Source: Sphingomonas sp. Leaf20 (lineage in GTDB: Bacteria > Pseudomonadota > Alphaproteobacteria > Sphingomonadales > Sphingomonadaceae). Taken from it: DNA of 64,000 bases. The notes below the pieces were generated by a model. That model ran no database searches, was not told where the DNA came from, and was given only the letters and a program-made list of their open reading frames with translations. The DNA is taken from the NCBI RefSeq assembly GCF_001421535.1, contig NZ_LMKN01000001.1, positions 558,001-622,000 of the forward strand, given 5' to 3'. The translations under genes and the position numbers were made by a program. Positions 30,702-40,401 of the stretch are shown here, in pieces (the stretch's first letter is position 1; each line of letters begins with the position of its first letter).

Positions 30702-30775
30702 CATCATTCCCCCTCGAAGGGGCTATCCTGCCATGCGGGGCGACGCTTGCCGAGCCTCGAAACGCTGGTTCTGGA

Positions 30776-32323
30776 TCAATCCGCGAGCGCGCAGCTGTAG
30801 ACGAGCTTTTCGTTCGGCAAAGGCGGCAACGTGGCGCGCACCGCGGACTGCTGGCCGACCAGCCGCGTGATCGCCGCCGGATCGGTCGTGCACTGCCCCG
30901 GCGTTTCGCCCCGTGCCGCCCGCGCCGCCGCCATCCCCGATCCCGACATCAGATAGCGCGTGTTGGCATAGGTGCGCGTCAGCGGGTCGAACGACAGCAG
31001 CGACACCGTCTGCTCGGTCTCGGGCACCAGCACGCGCTCCCACCGGCCATTGCCCGCGACATATTGCGTCTTGCCGTTCACGCAGCCCCCCGCCCCCCAG
31101 AGGATCGGCACGTCGTCGCTCGACGAGATCGTGATCCGGCTCCGCTCGGGAATCAGCCTGCACATCAGCGTGCCGAGCGCCTTGTCCTCGACCACCGGGA
31201 CGGACCGTCCAGCGGTCGAGGCCGCCCGCCCGGCCGGGGCTGCGGGCAGATCGACCGCCCCCGATGGCCTCAGCACGAACACGACGACCGCCGCGACCAC
31301 CGCGACGCCGCCACCCGCCACCGTCCAGATCGCCGCCTGCCGCCGGCCACGCGATTCGAGCAGTCCCGCAGTGCCGATCCCCAGCGCCCCCGCGACGAGC
31401 AGCAGGCCTGCGATCGCCATGACGTTCTCGCGCATGTGCTCGGCTTCGATCCGCGCCTGTTCAAGCGCCCGCTCGCGCGACAGCGCAGCCTGCGAAGCCG
31501 CATCGCGCCGCGCCGCCGCCGCATCGGTCGCCGCACGGACCTCGGCATCGCTGTCCTGCCGCAGACGGTCCTCGATCGACGTGCACGCGGTGCCGACCGC
31601 GGCATAGGGTTGCTTCGCCTCGCGCAGGAACGCGGCGAGCTCGGTATCCGCGATCGCGAACCCGAACGTCGAATCGCCCTCCTCGCCGCGTGTGATCGCC
31701 GAATTGACGCCGATCACGCGGCCGCACCGGTCGAGCAGCGGCCCGCCCGAATTGCCTCGCGCGATGCTCGCGGTATGCAACAGCACCTCGATGTCGCCGA
31801 GCGTGCGTCGCCCGGAGAACACGCCCTCCGACCGGACCGGGCTGGTCGGGCGGATATAGTCCGCGGCCGATCGCGCGGTCGCGAGGTCGACATTGCCGGG
31901 AAATCCCAGCGATACCACCGCCCCGCCCTCGTCGATCGGTCCGGTGTACAGCGCGCTCGGTGGCAGCCGGGCACCGGTGAACTCGATCAAGGCGAGGTCG
32001 CGCTGCGCGTCATAGGCAATGACCTTGCCCTGATAGGATTTGTCGCCCTCGGTCGGCACCACGCCCACCACGACGTTGTCGGGGTATCGCTCGGCAAGGT
32101 CGACGACATGTGCGTTGGTGACGATCCGGTTGGGTGCGACGGCAAAGCCGCTGCCATGCCCGAACCCCACCACCTGATCGTCGACGACGGCGATCGTCAC
32201 GACGCGCACGACGCCGCGTCCCGCCGCGGCGATATCGTCGGCTCTGGCGGGGGCGGCGGGTAGGCCGATGGCGGCCAGCGCCATCAGGGGGATGACGAGC
32301 AGGGTGGACAGGCGTCTCAGCAT
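30776..32323 (-). CDS. Membrane-anchored trypsin-like serine protease
   Basis: A 515-aa protein. A signal peptide (MLRRLSTLLVIPLMALAAIGLPAAPARA) is followed by a trypsin/HtrA-like domain with H72 (TNAHVV), D109 (RDLALI) and S192 (ARGNSGGP). A coiled-coil segment leads into two hydrophobic helices (about 310-360), then a C-terminal domain with a conserved Cys pattern. No PDZ domain is seen. The protease domain would be periplasmic. Substrate unknown. It precedes the peptidase-MA gene in transcription order. Confidence 0.87.
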   Translation of the reverse strand: MLRRLSTLLVIPLMALAAIGLPAAPARADDIAAAGRGVVRVVTIAVVDDQVVGFGHGSGFAVAPNRIVTNAHVVDLAERYPDNVVVGVVPTEGDKSYQGKVIAYDAQRDLALIEFTGARLPPSALYTGPIDEGGAVVSLGFPGNVDLATARSAADYIRPTSPVRSEGVFSGRRTLGDIEVLLHTASIARGNSGGPLLDRCGRVIGVNSAITRGEEGDSTFGFAIADTELAAFLREAKQPYAAVGTACTSIEDRLRQDSDAEVRAATDAAAARRDAASQAALSRERALEQARIEAEHMRENVMAIAGLLLVAGALGIGTAGLLESRGRRQAAIWTVAGGGVAVVAAVVVFVLRPSGAVDLPAAPAGRAASTAGRSVPVVEDKALGTLMCRLIPERSRITISSSDDVPILWGAGGCVNGKTQYVAGNGRWERVLVPETEQTVSLLSFDPLTRTYANTRYLMSGSGMAAARAARGETPGQCTTDPAAITRLVGQQSAVRATLPPLPNEKLVYSCALAD

Positions 32324-32451
32324 GCCCCCTCCTTATCCGTCCCGGCGCCGTCAAAGAACCCGTTTCGGGCCGAGCGGCGGCCGCCTTGGATTGGTTAGCT
32401 AAATCTCAAGGCTTCGACCCTAGTCCGGCGTTAACGATCAAGGATTTGTGC

Positions 32452-33975
32452 ATGAGCGCGTTCGGGCGTCGCAGTGGAATAAGTGGTGGAACGGCGGTCC
32501 GGCCGGCCTTTGGCGTCGCGCGGCCGATGCAGGGCGGTGGCCCCGCCCCCCGCGTCGAATCGGACGCCGGCAGCCAGTTTCCGCCGCTCGAGTCGCTGCC
32601 GATGCCCGGCGAGACCGAAGGCAGCGTCCCGCTTGCGCAGGTCGACGCGATGCAGCGGCTTGCCGACCGCCAGGCGGCGTCGGGCGATGCTGGCGCGAGC
32701 AAGGTCGAGGGGTTCGAACAGTCGATCCACAAGATCAAGGAACAGGTGCTTCCGCGCCTGCTCGAACGCGTCGATCCCGAGGCTGCCGCGACGCTCGGCA
32801 AGGACGAGCTGGCCGAGGAATTTCGCCCGATCATTGGCGAAGTGCTCGCCGAGCTGAAGCTGACGCTCAACCGCCGCGAACAGTTCGCGCTTGAAAAGGT
32901 GCTCGTCGACGAGCTGCTCGGGCTCGGGCCGCTCGAGGAATTGCTGGCGGATCCGAACATCACCGACATCATGGTGAACGGTCCGGAACAGACCTATGTC
33001 GAGCGCAAGGGCAAGCTCGAGCTCGCCCCCATCCAGTTCCGCGACGAGGAGCATCTGTTCCAGATCGCGCAGCGGATCGTCAACTCGGTCGGCCGCCGCG
33101 TCGACCAGACCACGCCGCTCGCCGACGCCCGCCTGAAGGACGGCAGCCGTGTCAACGTCATCGTGCCGCCGCTCTCCTTGCGCGGCACCGCGATCTCGAT
33201 CCGTAAGTTTTCCGCCAAACCGATCACGCTCGACATGATGGCCGGGTTCGGCAGCATGAGCCCCAAGATGGCGACCGCGCTCAAGATCGCGGGCGCATCG
33301 CGGTTCAACGTCGTGATCTCGGGCGGTACGGGTTCGGGCAAGACGACGATGCTCAACGCGCTGTCGAAGATGATCGACCCGGGCGAGCGCGTGCTGACGA
33401 TCGAGGATGCCGCCGAGCTTCGCCTGCAACAGCCGCACTGGCTGCCGCTCGAGACGCGCCCCGCCAATCTCGAGGGTCAGGGCGAGATCAGCATCCGCGA
33501 TCTCGTGAAGAACGCACTGCGTATGCGCCCTGACCGGATCATCCTCGGCGAAATTCGCGGCTCCGAGTGTTTCGACATGCTAGCGGCGATGAACACGGGG
33601 CACGACGGGTCGATGTGTACGCTCCACGCCAACTCCCCGCGCGAGGCGCTCGCGCGTATGGAGAACATGGTGATGATGTCGGACATCAAGGTGCCCAAAG
33701 AGGCGATTTCGCGCCAGATCGCCGATTCGGTCGAGCTGATCATCCAGGTGAAGCGCCTGCGCGACGGATCTCGTAGGGTCACCAACATCACCGAGGTGAT
33801 CGGCATGGAGGGCCCGGTGATCGTCACGCAGGAGCTGTTCAAGTTCGAATATCTCGACGAGAGCGCCGACGGCAAGATCCTCGGCGAATACCGCTCGATG
33901 GGCCTGCGCCCCTACACGCTCGACAAGGCCAAGCAGTTCGGCTTCGACCAGGCGTATCTCGAGGCGTGCCTCTAG
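32452..33975 (+). CDS. cpaF: CpaF/TadA-type secretion ATPase
   Basis: Hexameric ATPase powering type IVc (Flp/Tad) pilus assembly. The product is 507 aa. Residues 1-100 are a low-complexity extension. The core has Walker [24 protein letters not shown] (Walker B), and the His box region [24 protein letters not shown] precedes the ATG. The rest of a tad locus (pilin, CpaBCE, TadBC) is absent here: the next genes are an aspartyl protease and a membrane glycosyltransferase-like gene. It is either an orphan or the main locus is elsewhere. Confidence 0.92.
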   Translation: MSAFGRRSGISGGTAVRPAFGVARPMQGGGPAPRVESDAGSQFPPLESLPMPGETEGSVPLAQVDAMQRLADRQAASGDAGASKVEGFEQSIHKIKEQVLPRLLERVDPEAAATLGKDELAEEFRPIIGEVLAELKLTLNRREQFALEKVLVDELLGLGPLEELLADPNITDIMVNGPEQTYVERKGKLELAPIQFRDEEHLFQIAQRIVNSVGRRVDQTTPLADARLKDGSRVNVIVPPLSLRGTAISIRKFSAKPITLDMMAGFGSMSPKMATALKIAGASRFNVVISGGTGSGKTTMLNALSKMIDPGERVLTIEDAAELRLQQPHWLPLETRPANLEGQGEISIRDLVKNALRMRPDRIILGEIRGSECFDMLAAMNTGHDGSMCTLHANSPREALARMENMVMMSDIKVPKEAISRQIADSVELIIQVKRLRDGSRRVTNITEVIGMEGPVIVTQELFKFEYLDESADGKILGEYRSMGLRPYTLDKAKQFGFDQAYLEACL

Positions 33976-34062
33976 TCTCGCCTCCCCCGGTGTCGCGCGG
34001 CGGACCGGAGCGGGACCGCCGCGGGTTGTAAGGCGTGGCGGACCCGCTAGGGCCAATGCCAC

Positions 34063-35289
34063 ATGCGTCTCCGTTTCCTCGCCATCGTCCCGCTGCTCGC
34101 GGCCCCGACCCTATCGGCGCACGAGCCGGCCGCGAACGCTGCGCCGGCTGGGGACACGTCGCCCGCGTCGCGCGATCAGGGTGTCGCGCGGCTGGCGCCC
34201 GACGCCGAGGCGCGCTGGGTGCCGTTCGACCTGACACCCGGCAACCAGATCCGCTTCACGATGCAGATCGACGGCCGGAGCGTCACCGCGATCCTCGATA
34301 CCGGTGTGAGCTATACCCTGCTGGCGAAGACCTCGCCCGCGGTCGTCCGCGCCAAGCTGAAGGCGGGCGGCCAAGCGACCGCGATTGGTGGATCGGTCGC
34401 GCTGCAATGGATGCCCACCCGCACGACCACGCTCGGCGGACTGACGCGGGCCGGCGGCGGCGTCAGCGTCGCCGAATTGCCGGCACTCGCGACCGGCAGC
34501 GCGAGTGCGGTCGACCTGCTCGTCGGGCGCGACCTGCTCGCGGCACACGCGCTCGACATCGATTATGCGACCCACCGCTTCCGCCTGATCCCGTCGGGCC
34601 GCCTGCCCTTTGCCGGTGAGACCGCCCCGCTCGGCGTCTCGGCCGACCGCCGCGTCTATGAAAGCGCGATCCGGCTCGGCACGCGGACGCTGGCGCCGAT
34701 GGTGGTCGATACCGGCGACGGATCCGCGATCACCGTCACCGCCGCAGGCTGGCGCCGCGCTGCGCCGCCCGGGCTGCGCACCACCACCGCGATCGCGTTC
34801 GGCCTCGGCGGCGCGGTCGTCAGCGGGCTCGCCATCGCCCCCGAAATCCGCGTCGGTACGCTCGTCGCGCGTGAGACCGAGGTCCGGATCGAACCCGAAA
34901 ACGGCTTTTCGCAATCGATCGGCACCGCCGGCCGCATCGGCTCGGGCTTTCTCCAGCATTACCGCGTGCTGCTCGACCCGCTTGCCGGACGGATGGTGTT
35001 CAAGCGTACCACCGTCGCCGACCCGCTACCGCTTCGCTCGACCAGCGGCCTGCTGATGGGCGTCGAGAGCGACCGATTGAAGGTCCTGCACGTGATGCGC
35101 GGCGGTCCGGCCGAGGCGGACGGCTGGAAGGTCGGCGACCTGATCTGCACGATCGACGGCGTAAAGATCCCGCGCGATTATCCCACCAGTCCGATCGCGA
35201 CCTGGGCGGTACGCCCCGCGGGCAGCGCGGTCACGCTTGGCGGCTGTGACGGGACGTCGCGGATCCTGACGCTGCGGAATTTCTACTGA
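34063..35289 (+). CDS. Retropepsin-like aspartyl protease with C-terminal PDZ domain
   Basis: A 408-aa exported protein (signal peptide MRLRFLAIVPLLAAPTLSA). Two aspartyl-protease half-domains are present, each with its own D-T-G: D79 (AILDTGVS) and D217 (MVVDTGDGS). Residues about 330-400 form a PDZ domain (VMRGGPAEADGWKVGDLICTIDG). Two D-T-G sites in one chain allow an intramolecular active site. Sphingomonads have several such proteins with unknown substrates. The stop overlaps the start of the next gene by one base (TGATG), so they are co-translated. Confidence 0.87.
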   Translation: MRLRFLAIVPLLAAPTLSAHEPAANAAPAGDTSPASRDQGVARLAPDAEARWVPFDLTPGNQIRFTMQIDGRSVTAILDTGVSYTLLAKTSPAVVRAKLKAGGQATAIGGSVALQWMPTRTTTLGGLTRAGGGVSVAELPALATGSASAVDLLVGRDLLAAHALDIDYATHRFRLIPSGRLPFAGETAPLGVSADRRVYESAIRLGTRTLAPMVVDTGDGSAITVTAAGWRRAAPPGLRTTTAIAFGLGGAVVSGLAIAPEIRVGTLVARETEVRIEPENGFSQSIGTAGRIGSGFLQHYRVLLDPLAGRMVFKRTTVADPLPLRSTSGLLMGVESDRLKVLHVMRGGPAEADGWKVGDLICTIDGVKIPRDYPTSPIATWAVRPAGSAVTLGGCDGTSRILTLRNFY

Positions 35290-36758
35290 TGACGATGCCG
35301 CGTAACCGCTGGGCGACCGCGCTCGTCCTGCTGCTCGTCGCGCTGGCGATCCGCGGCTGGGATTTCGGCAATCCCGTCATCGCGGTCGACGAGCAATATT
35401 ATCTGCTCGTCGGCGACCGGATGCTTCACGGCGCGGTTCCGTTCATCGACATCTGGGACCGCAAGCCGATCGGGCTGTTCCTGCTGTTCGCCGGCATGCG
35501 CCTGCTGCCGGGCGACGGCGTTCTCGCCTATCAGCTCGTCGCGACCGTCTTTGCCTGGGCGACCGCGGTCATCGTCCACCGCGGCGCGCGGACCGTCGGT
35601 GCGGATGATCGCGGTGCGCTCGCCGCCGGCACCGCCTATCTCGCCGGGCTGTCGCTGCTCAGCGGTGGCGGCGGCCAGTCGCCGGTCTTCTACAATCTGC
35701 CCATGGCGTTCGCGGCGCTGCTGACGCTGCGGCTGCCCGTGAAGGCGGCCGCCGGCGATCGGCGTGGCATCGTGGTGAGCGGCGTGGTCGCGTGCCTGCT
35801 CGCGGGAATCGCGATCCAGATGAAGTACACGCCCGCCTTCGAAGGCGCGTTCTTCGGGCTCGCGCATCTCTGGTATCTGCGCAAGGCGGGCGCCTCCGTG
35901 CCCGTGACCGGTGCCGCCACGCTGGCCTTCGCCGCGACCGGACTGGCACCAACGCTGGCCGCGCTCGGCTGGTACGCCGCGCACGGCTGGCTGGACGCGT
36001 TCTGGTTTGCGAACTTCGCCTCGATCCTGTTGCGCCCGGGCTATCCGCTGGGGCAAGTCGTCATGCGGCTGCTCGGCATCACCGCACAGCTGCTGCCGCT
36101 GCTCGCGGCGGCGGTGCTCGCCTGGCGCGATCGCCCGCGCGCGGGCATCGACGGACAGACCCGGCTGATCGCCTTTGGCTGGCTGATCGCGGCGGCGCTG
36201 GGGTTCTTTGCGATCGGCACGTTCTTCGACCATTACGGCCTGCCGCTGGTCGCGCCACTCGCGATCGCCGCCGCGCCGACGCTGTCGCGCTACGGCAGGA
36301 TGCTGGCGCTCGCGCTGGTCGTGCCGTTCGGCATCCTCGCCGTCGAGCGCATCGTCGGCCATGACGACGCCCCCGGCGCGCGCGCGGTCGCCCGGCTTGT
36401 CGCGGCGAACAGCGGGGGGGAATGCCCCTATGTGTTCCGCGGCGACACCGTCACCTATGTGCTCGCCCGGGTGTGCGTGCCGACCGCCTACGCGTTTCCC
36501 AATTTGCTCAGCCTGACGACAGAACAGGGCGCGACGGGGGTCGACGAAGCCGCCGAAGTCCGCCGCATCCTCGCCACCCGGCCGCCGGTGATCGTGACCT
36601 CGAACCGCCGGCTGTCGATCTGGAACGTCGGCAGCCTGCGCGCGGTGAAGGCGGCCCTCGCGCGCGATTACCGGCTGGTCTTCACCACGCGCCGCCTGAA
36701 GGACCGCACCGCAGTCTATCTGCGCAACGACCGCCCGCTGCGCCAACCGACGCGTTAG
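35289..36758 (+). CDS. GT39/ArnT-like integral membrane protein
   Basis: A 489-aa protein with about ten hydrophobic segments. An acidic pair in the first periplasmic loop (VIAVDEQYYL) and the DIWDRKPIG motif fit the GT-C fold of polyprenyl-phosphate sugar transferases (ArnT/PMT family). It would act at the inner membrane, moving a sugar from a lipid carrier to a periplasmic acceptor. Donor and acceptor cannot be deduced. Coupled by TGATG overlap to the aspartyl protease gene. Confidence 0.8.
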   Translation: MTMPRNRWATALVLLLVALAIRGWDFGNPVIAVDEQYYLLVGDRMLHGAVPFIDIWDRKPIGLFLLFAGMRLLPGDGVLAYQLVATVFAWATAVIVHRGARTVGADDRGALAAGTAYLAGLSLLSGGGGQSPVFYNLPMAFAALLTLRLPVKAAAGDRRGIVVSGVVACLLAGIAIQMKYTPAFEGAFFGLAHLWYLRKAGASVPVTGAATLAFAATGLAPTLAALGWYAAHGWLDAFWFANFASILLRPGYPLGQVVMRLLGITAQLLPLLAAAVLAWRDRPRAGIDGQTRLIAFGWLIAAALGFFAIGTFFDHYGLPLVAPLAIAAAPTLSRYGRMLALALVVPFGILAVERIVGHDDAPGARAVARLVAANSGGECPYVFRGDTVTYVLARVCVPTAYAFPNLLSLTTEQGATGVDEAAEVRRILATRPPVIVTSNRRLSIWNVGSLRAVKAALARDYRLVFTTRRLKDRTAVYLRNDRPLRQPTR

Positions 36759-36765
36759 CCCCGGC

Positions 36766-38346
36766 CTAGCGCACCCCGTCGAGCCCCGGCCCCGCATCCG
36801 CCGTCGCGCGGTAACGCGGCGCCACGCGCGCCTTTGCCCGCTGCTCATAGGCATAGCCCGCCCCCAGCACCGCCGCGTCGCCATATTTCGTCGCGATGAA
36901 CGACAGCCCGACCGGCAGCCCGCGGACCAGCCCCATCGGCACGGTCAGGTTCGGATAGCCCGCCACCGCCGGCAACTCGCTCGCACTCGGCCCGCCATAT
37001 TGGTCGCCATAGACCGGTTCGCTCAGCCAGGCGGGGCCATAGGTCGGCTCGACGAGCACGGTTGCGCCCGCGCTTTTGAGCATCGCGTCGATCCCCTCGA
37101 CGCCTGCCAGCCGGAGCGACTTAGCACGCGCAGCCTTGTAGGCTGGATCGCCCAGCCCCCTGGTCTTTGCCGCCGCCTCGAACGTCTCCTGCGCGAAGAA
37201 CGGCATCTCGGTCGCGGCATTGGCGGTGTTGAACGCGATCACCTGATCCAGCGTCCGCGTCCGCACCGCGGCGGGCGTGGTCGCGAGGTAGGTATCGAGA
37301 TCCGCCTTCAGCTCGGTCTGCAGCACCAGCAATTCCGCTTCGCCGATCCCGTCGAGCTTGGGCTGCTTCACCTCGACCAGCACCGCCCCCGCCGCCTTCA
37401 GCACGTCTAGCGCCGCCTCGTATCTGACCGCGACGTCCGCAGTCATCTCGGGCCGGATCACGCCGATCCGCAGCCCCGACAGCGCACTCGTCGACAGCCC
37501 CGCCGCATAGTCGCGCCGATAGGCCGCTGCTCCCGCGGTCGCGGCATCCGCCGGATCGGGCGCGATCATCGCCGAGAACATCGTCGCCACGTCGCGCACG
37601 CTGCGCGCCATCGGCCCCGGCGTGTCTTGGCTATGGCTGATCGGCACGACATGAGTCCGGCTGACGAGCCCCAAAGTCGGCTTCAGCCCGACGAGCCCGT
37701 TGATCGACGACGGGCAGACGACCGAGCCGTCTGTCTCCGTCCCGATCGCCGCCGCGGCGAAACTGGCGGCGATCGCCGCGCCCGAACCGCTCGACGAGCC
37801 GCAGGCGGTGCGATCGAGCGCATAGGGATTGCGGACCAGCCCGCCGACCGCGCTCCAGCCGCTCATCGACCGGGTCGAGCGGATGTTCGCCCATTCGCTC
37901 AGGTTGGTCTTGCCGAGGATCACCGCCCCCGCCGCGCGGAGCTGCGCGACGACGGGCGCGTCGCGGCGGGTCATGTTGTCCTTCAGTGCGAGGCTGCCCG
38001 CGGTGGTCGGCATCGCATCGGCGGTCTCGACATTGTCCTTGATCAGCACGGGCACGCCGTGGAGCGGCCCGCGCACACGTCCGGCCTTGCGCTCGGCATC
38101 GAGCGCCTTCGCCTGCGCCTCCGCGTCCGGGTTGAGCGCGATCACGCTGCGCAGCGCCGGACCCTTGCGATCCATCGCCGCGATCCGCGTGCGATAGGCG
38201 CGGACGAGATCGACGCTGCTGGCCTTGCCCGCGGTCATCATCGCCTGGAGCTGGTCGATCGACTGCTCCTCGACCGTGACCGTCCTTGCATGCACGCCCG
38301 CCGGAATCGCGGTTGCGAGCAACAGCCCCATGATAATCCTGCGCAT
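36766..38346 (-). CDS. Exported amidase (amidase-signature family)
   Basis: A 526-aa protein with signal peptide MRRIIMGLLLATAIPAGVHA. The Ser-cisSer-Lys catalytic set is visible: K103 (PVLIKDN), the glycine/serine stretch CGSSSGSGAAIAA (cis-Ser about 185) and S208 in GTETDGSVV. Export to the periplasm suggests use of external amides or peptides; the substrate is not predictable. The 24 in-frame residues upstream were excluded because they lack a signal and ribosome site. It converges with the GT39-like gene with a seven-base gap. Confidence 0.9.
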   Translation of the reverse strand: MRRIIMGLLLATAIPAGVHARTVTVEEQSIDQLQAMMTAGKASSVDLVRAYRTRIAAMDRKGPALRSVIALNPDAEAQAKALDAERKAGRVRGPLHGVPVLIKDNVETADAMPTTAGSLALKDNMTRRDAPVVAQLRAAGAVILGKTNLSEWANIRSTRSMSGWSAVGGLVRNPYALDRTACGSSSGSGAAIAASFAAAAIGTETDGSVVCPSSINGLVGLKPTLGLVSRTHVVPISHSQDTPGPMARSVRDVATMFSAMIAPDPADAATAGAAAYRRDYAAGLSTSALSGLRIGVIRPEMTADVAVRYEAALDVLKAAGAVLVEVKQPKLDGIGEAELLVLQTELKADLDTYLATTPAAVRTRTLDQVIAFNTANAATEMPFFAQETFEAAAKTRGLGDPAYKAARAKSLRLAGVEGIDAMLKSAGATVLVEPTYGPAWLSEPVYGDQYGGPSASELPAVAGYPNLTVPMGLVRGLPVGLSFIATKYGDAAVLGAGYAYEQRAKARVAPRYRATADAGPGLDGVR

Positions 38347-38456
38347 TTTCGAATCCCCTTTTGTCGAAGCTATCGGGGTTGCAGCGTCGCGCCAAGCGGT
38401 CTGAACGATGCGCCGCACGATGCGTTACGCGTCGACAACCATTCTGGGGAAACGGC

Positions 38457-39629
38457 GTGCGTCTGGTGTTAAGGATCGTCGGAAGCGTGCTGCTGCTGAC
38501 GGTCGTGATCGTGGCGCTGGCCGTGACGATCGTCCCGCGCTTCCTCGACCGGATCTATTACCGGGGCCCCGCCACGGGTCATTTCGACGGCGCGCGTTTC
38601 GCCAATCCCGACAACGACGCCGATACGCAGCAGATCCAGCCTGCGGGGGGCGGCCGCGCGGGCTTCTTCTGGCGCTATTTCACGGGCAGCGACGGGCGGC
38701 CGGCCTGGCCCAGTTCGGTGACGGTGCGGCCGACCGCGCCGCCCGCGCGCGTCGAGGGCGAGCGGATGGTCGTGACATGGGTCGGGCATGCCAGCGTGTT
38801 GATCCAGACGCAGGGGCTCAACATCCTGACCGATCCGGTCTGGGCGGAGAAGGCGGGACCGCTCGGCACGGGGCCTCGTCGGGTCGCCGCGCCGGGGATC
38901 GCGTTCGATGCGCTGCCCAGGATCGACCTCGTGCTGGTCAGCCACGATCATTATGACCATCTCGACAAGGCGACGCTCAAACGCCTGTGGCAGCGCGATC
39001 GGCCGCGGATCGTCACGAGCCTGGGGAATGACAGCGTGATCGGGCAGACCAGCGCGGCGGCGACGGCGCTCGACTGGGGGCAGCGGGTGGCGATCAAGCC
39101 CGGCGTGTCGGTCAGCGTGACTCGCAACCATCATTGGGGGAGCCGCTGGTTCACCGATCGCAACCGCGCTTTGTGGTCGAGCTTCGTGGTGACGCTGCCG
39201 GGCGGGAACGTGTTCTTTGCGGGCGATACCGGGATGGGCGACGGGCAATGGCCGGTCGAGGCCGCGGCGCTCGGGCCGGTCCGACTGGCGCTGATCCCAA
39301 TCGGCGCGTTCCGGTTCGTCGACCGGCAGATGGAGTCGGGCAGCCATATCGGGCCGGTCGATGCGGTCGAGGTCTATCGCCGGCTGGGCGCGGCGCACGC
39401 GATCCCGATCCACTGGGGGACGTTCCGGTTGTCGTTCGAGGGGTATGACACGCCGCCCAAGCTGCTTGCGGCGGCGATGCGGTGCACCGGGCAGACCGGG
39501 TTCGCGCCGGTGGCGATCGGCCGGCCGACGCAGATTGCTGCCTATGCGCCGCCAGCGAGAGGGGCGCCGATGTCGCGGGCGGCGTTGCTGAAGTGCCTCG
39601 ATACGCCGGCGGTTCGGGCTTTGCGGTAG
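38457..39629 (+). CDS. Membrane-anchored metallo-beta-lactamase fold hydrolase (UlaG/NAPE-PLD-like)
   Basis: A 390-aa protein from a GTG start with GGGGA upstream. The first 25 residues form a hydrophobic anchor. The two-metal site appears as VSHDHYDHLD (HxHxDH), with further His ligands in TRNHHWGSRW and GDTGMGDG. WVGHASVLIQTQGLNILTDPVW is typical of the NAPE-PLD/UlaG branch. The relatives cleave phospholipids, lactones or phosphodiesters. The substrate here is unknown. Divergent from the amidase gene. Confidence 0.86.
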   Translation: MRLVLRIVGSVLLLTVVIVALAVTIVPRFLDRIYYRGPATGHFDGARFANPDNDADTQQIQPAGGGRAGFFWRYFTGSDGRPAWPSSVTVRPTAPPARVEGERMVVTWVGHASVLIQTQGLNILTDPVWAEKAGPLGTGPRRVAAPGIAFDALPRIDLVLVSHDHYDHLDKATLKRLWQRDRPRIVTSLGNDSVIGQTSAAATALDWGQRVAIKPGVSVSVTRNHHWGSRWFTDRNRALWSSFVVTLPGGNVFFAGDTGMGDGQWPVEAAALGPVRLALIPIGAFRFVDRQMESGSHIGPVDAVEVYRRLGAAHAIPIHWGTFRLSFEGYDTPPKLLAAAMRCTGQTGFAPVAIGRPTQIAAYAPPARGAPMSRAALLKCLDTPAVRALR

Positions 39630-39680
39630 GCCGGGGTATCTGTCTCGGATAGCTTGCCGCGCCGTAGCACCGCTAGAGCT

Positions 39681-39786
39681 ACCACCCCGGCGGAGGCCGG
39701 GGTCCAATTGGGGGAGGCTGCCGGCAGGGGACAGCGCTTTGTTACTGCCACCTTTCCAATTGGGCCCCGGCCTTCGCCGGGGTGGT
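39681..39786. repeat. Family B intergenic palindrome
   Basis: ACCACCCCGGCGGAGGCCGGGGTCC...CAATTG left arm and inverse CAATTGGGCCCCGGCCTTCGCC right arm, between convergent genes where it may terminate both. Confidence 0.9.
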
Positions 39787-39826
39787 ATGCAAGCGGGGAC
39801 GGTAATCACTCATTTGCCCACACCGC

Positions 39827-40213
39827 TCACCCCATCTTGAATACGCAGAGCTTGTTGCCGTCCAGATCGCGGAAATACGCGCCGTAGAAGCCCATGTCCT
39901 CGGGGCCGCGGATGCCGGGCGCGCCTTCGTCCGCGCCGCCGAGTTCGATCGCCTTGGCATGGACCTGATCGACCTGCGCGCGTGAATCCGCGGCCAGCGC
40001 GACCATCGTGCCGTTGCCGGCGGTCGCGGCCTGGCCGTCATAGGGCTTGCCGATCACCAGCATCGGCTTGTGCGCGCCGGCGCCGTAGAAGGTCAGCATG
40101 CGATCGTCGGGCATCTGCATGAGCCGCTTGCCGCCCGCCGTCGCGAGCAGCGCGTCGTAGAAGGTAAGCGCGGCGTCGATGTCGTTGGTGCCGAGCGTTG
40201 CGTAGCCGATCAT
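39827..40213 (-). CDS. VOC (glyoxalase-fold) family protein
   Basis: A 128-aa protein from MIGYATLGTNDID, preceded by AGAGGAGAG. The glyoxalase/bleomycin-resistance fold is recognisable: beta-alpha-beta-beta-beta repeats with FYDALLATAG and the C-terminal DLDGNKLCVFK, a common VOC ending. Members bind a divalent metal and act as lyases, dioxygenases or resistance proteins. Nothing in the context narrows the function. Confidence 0.88.
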   Translation of the reverse strand: MIGYATLGTNDIDAALTFYDALLATAGGKRLMQMPDDRMLTFYGAGAHKPMLVIGKPYDGQAATAGNGTMVALAADSRAQVDQVHAKAIELGGADEGAPGIRGPEDMGFYGAYFRDLDGNKLCVFKMG

Positions 40214-40293
40214 GACTCTCTCCTCTTGGTATTTGAGGAGGCATATCGACCCGTTCAGCGGCCGAGACAATGCACCCTTTCCGCCACTAATTC

Positions 40294-40377
40294 CGTCATC
40301 CTGGGCTCGACCCAGGATCCAGAGCCATGATGCTCGCGCTCGGTGGCTCTGGATCCTGACTTTCGTCAGGATGACGG
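40294..40377. repeat. Family A intergenic palindrome, mixed arms
   Basis: Left arm CATCCTGGGCTCGACCCAGG, right arm CCTGACTTTCGTCAGGATGACGG, between the VOC gene and fpr. The right arm is the standard form and the left a variant. Confidence 0.88.
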
Positions 40378-40401
40378 GGGGGTCCTCAGGATGACGGAGG
40401 A

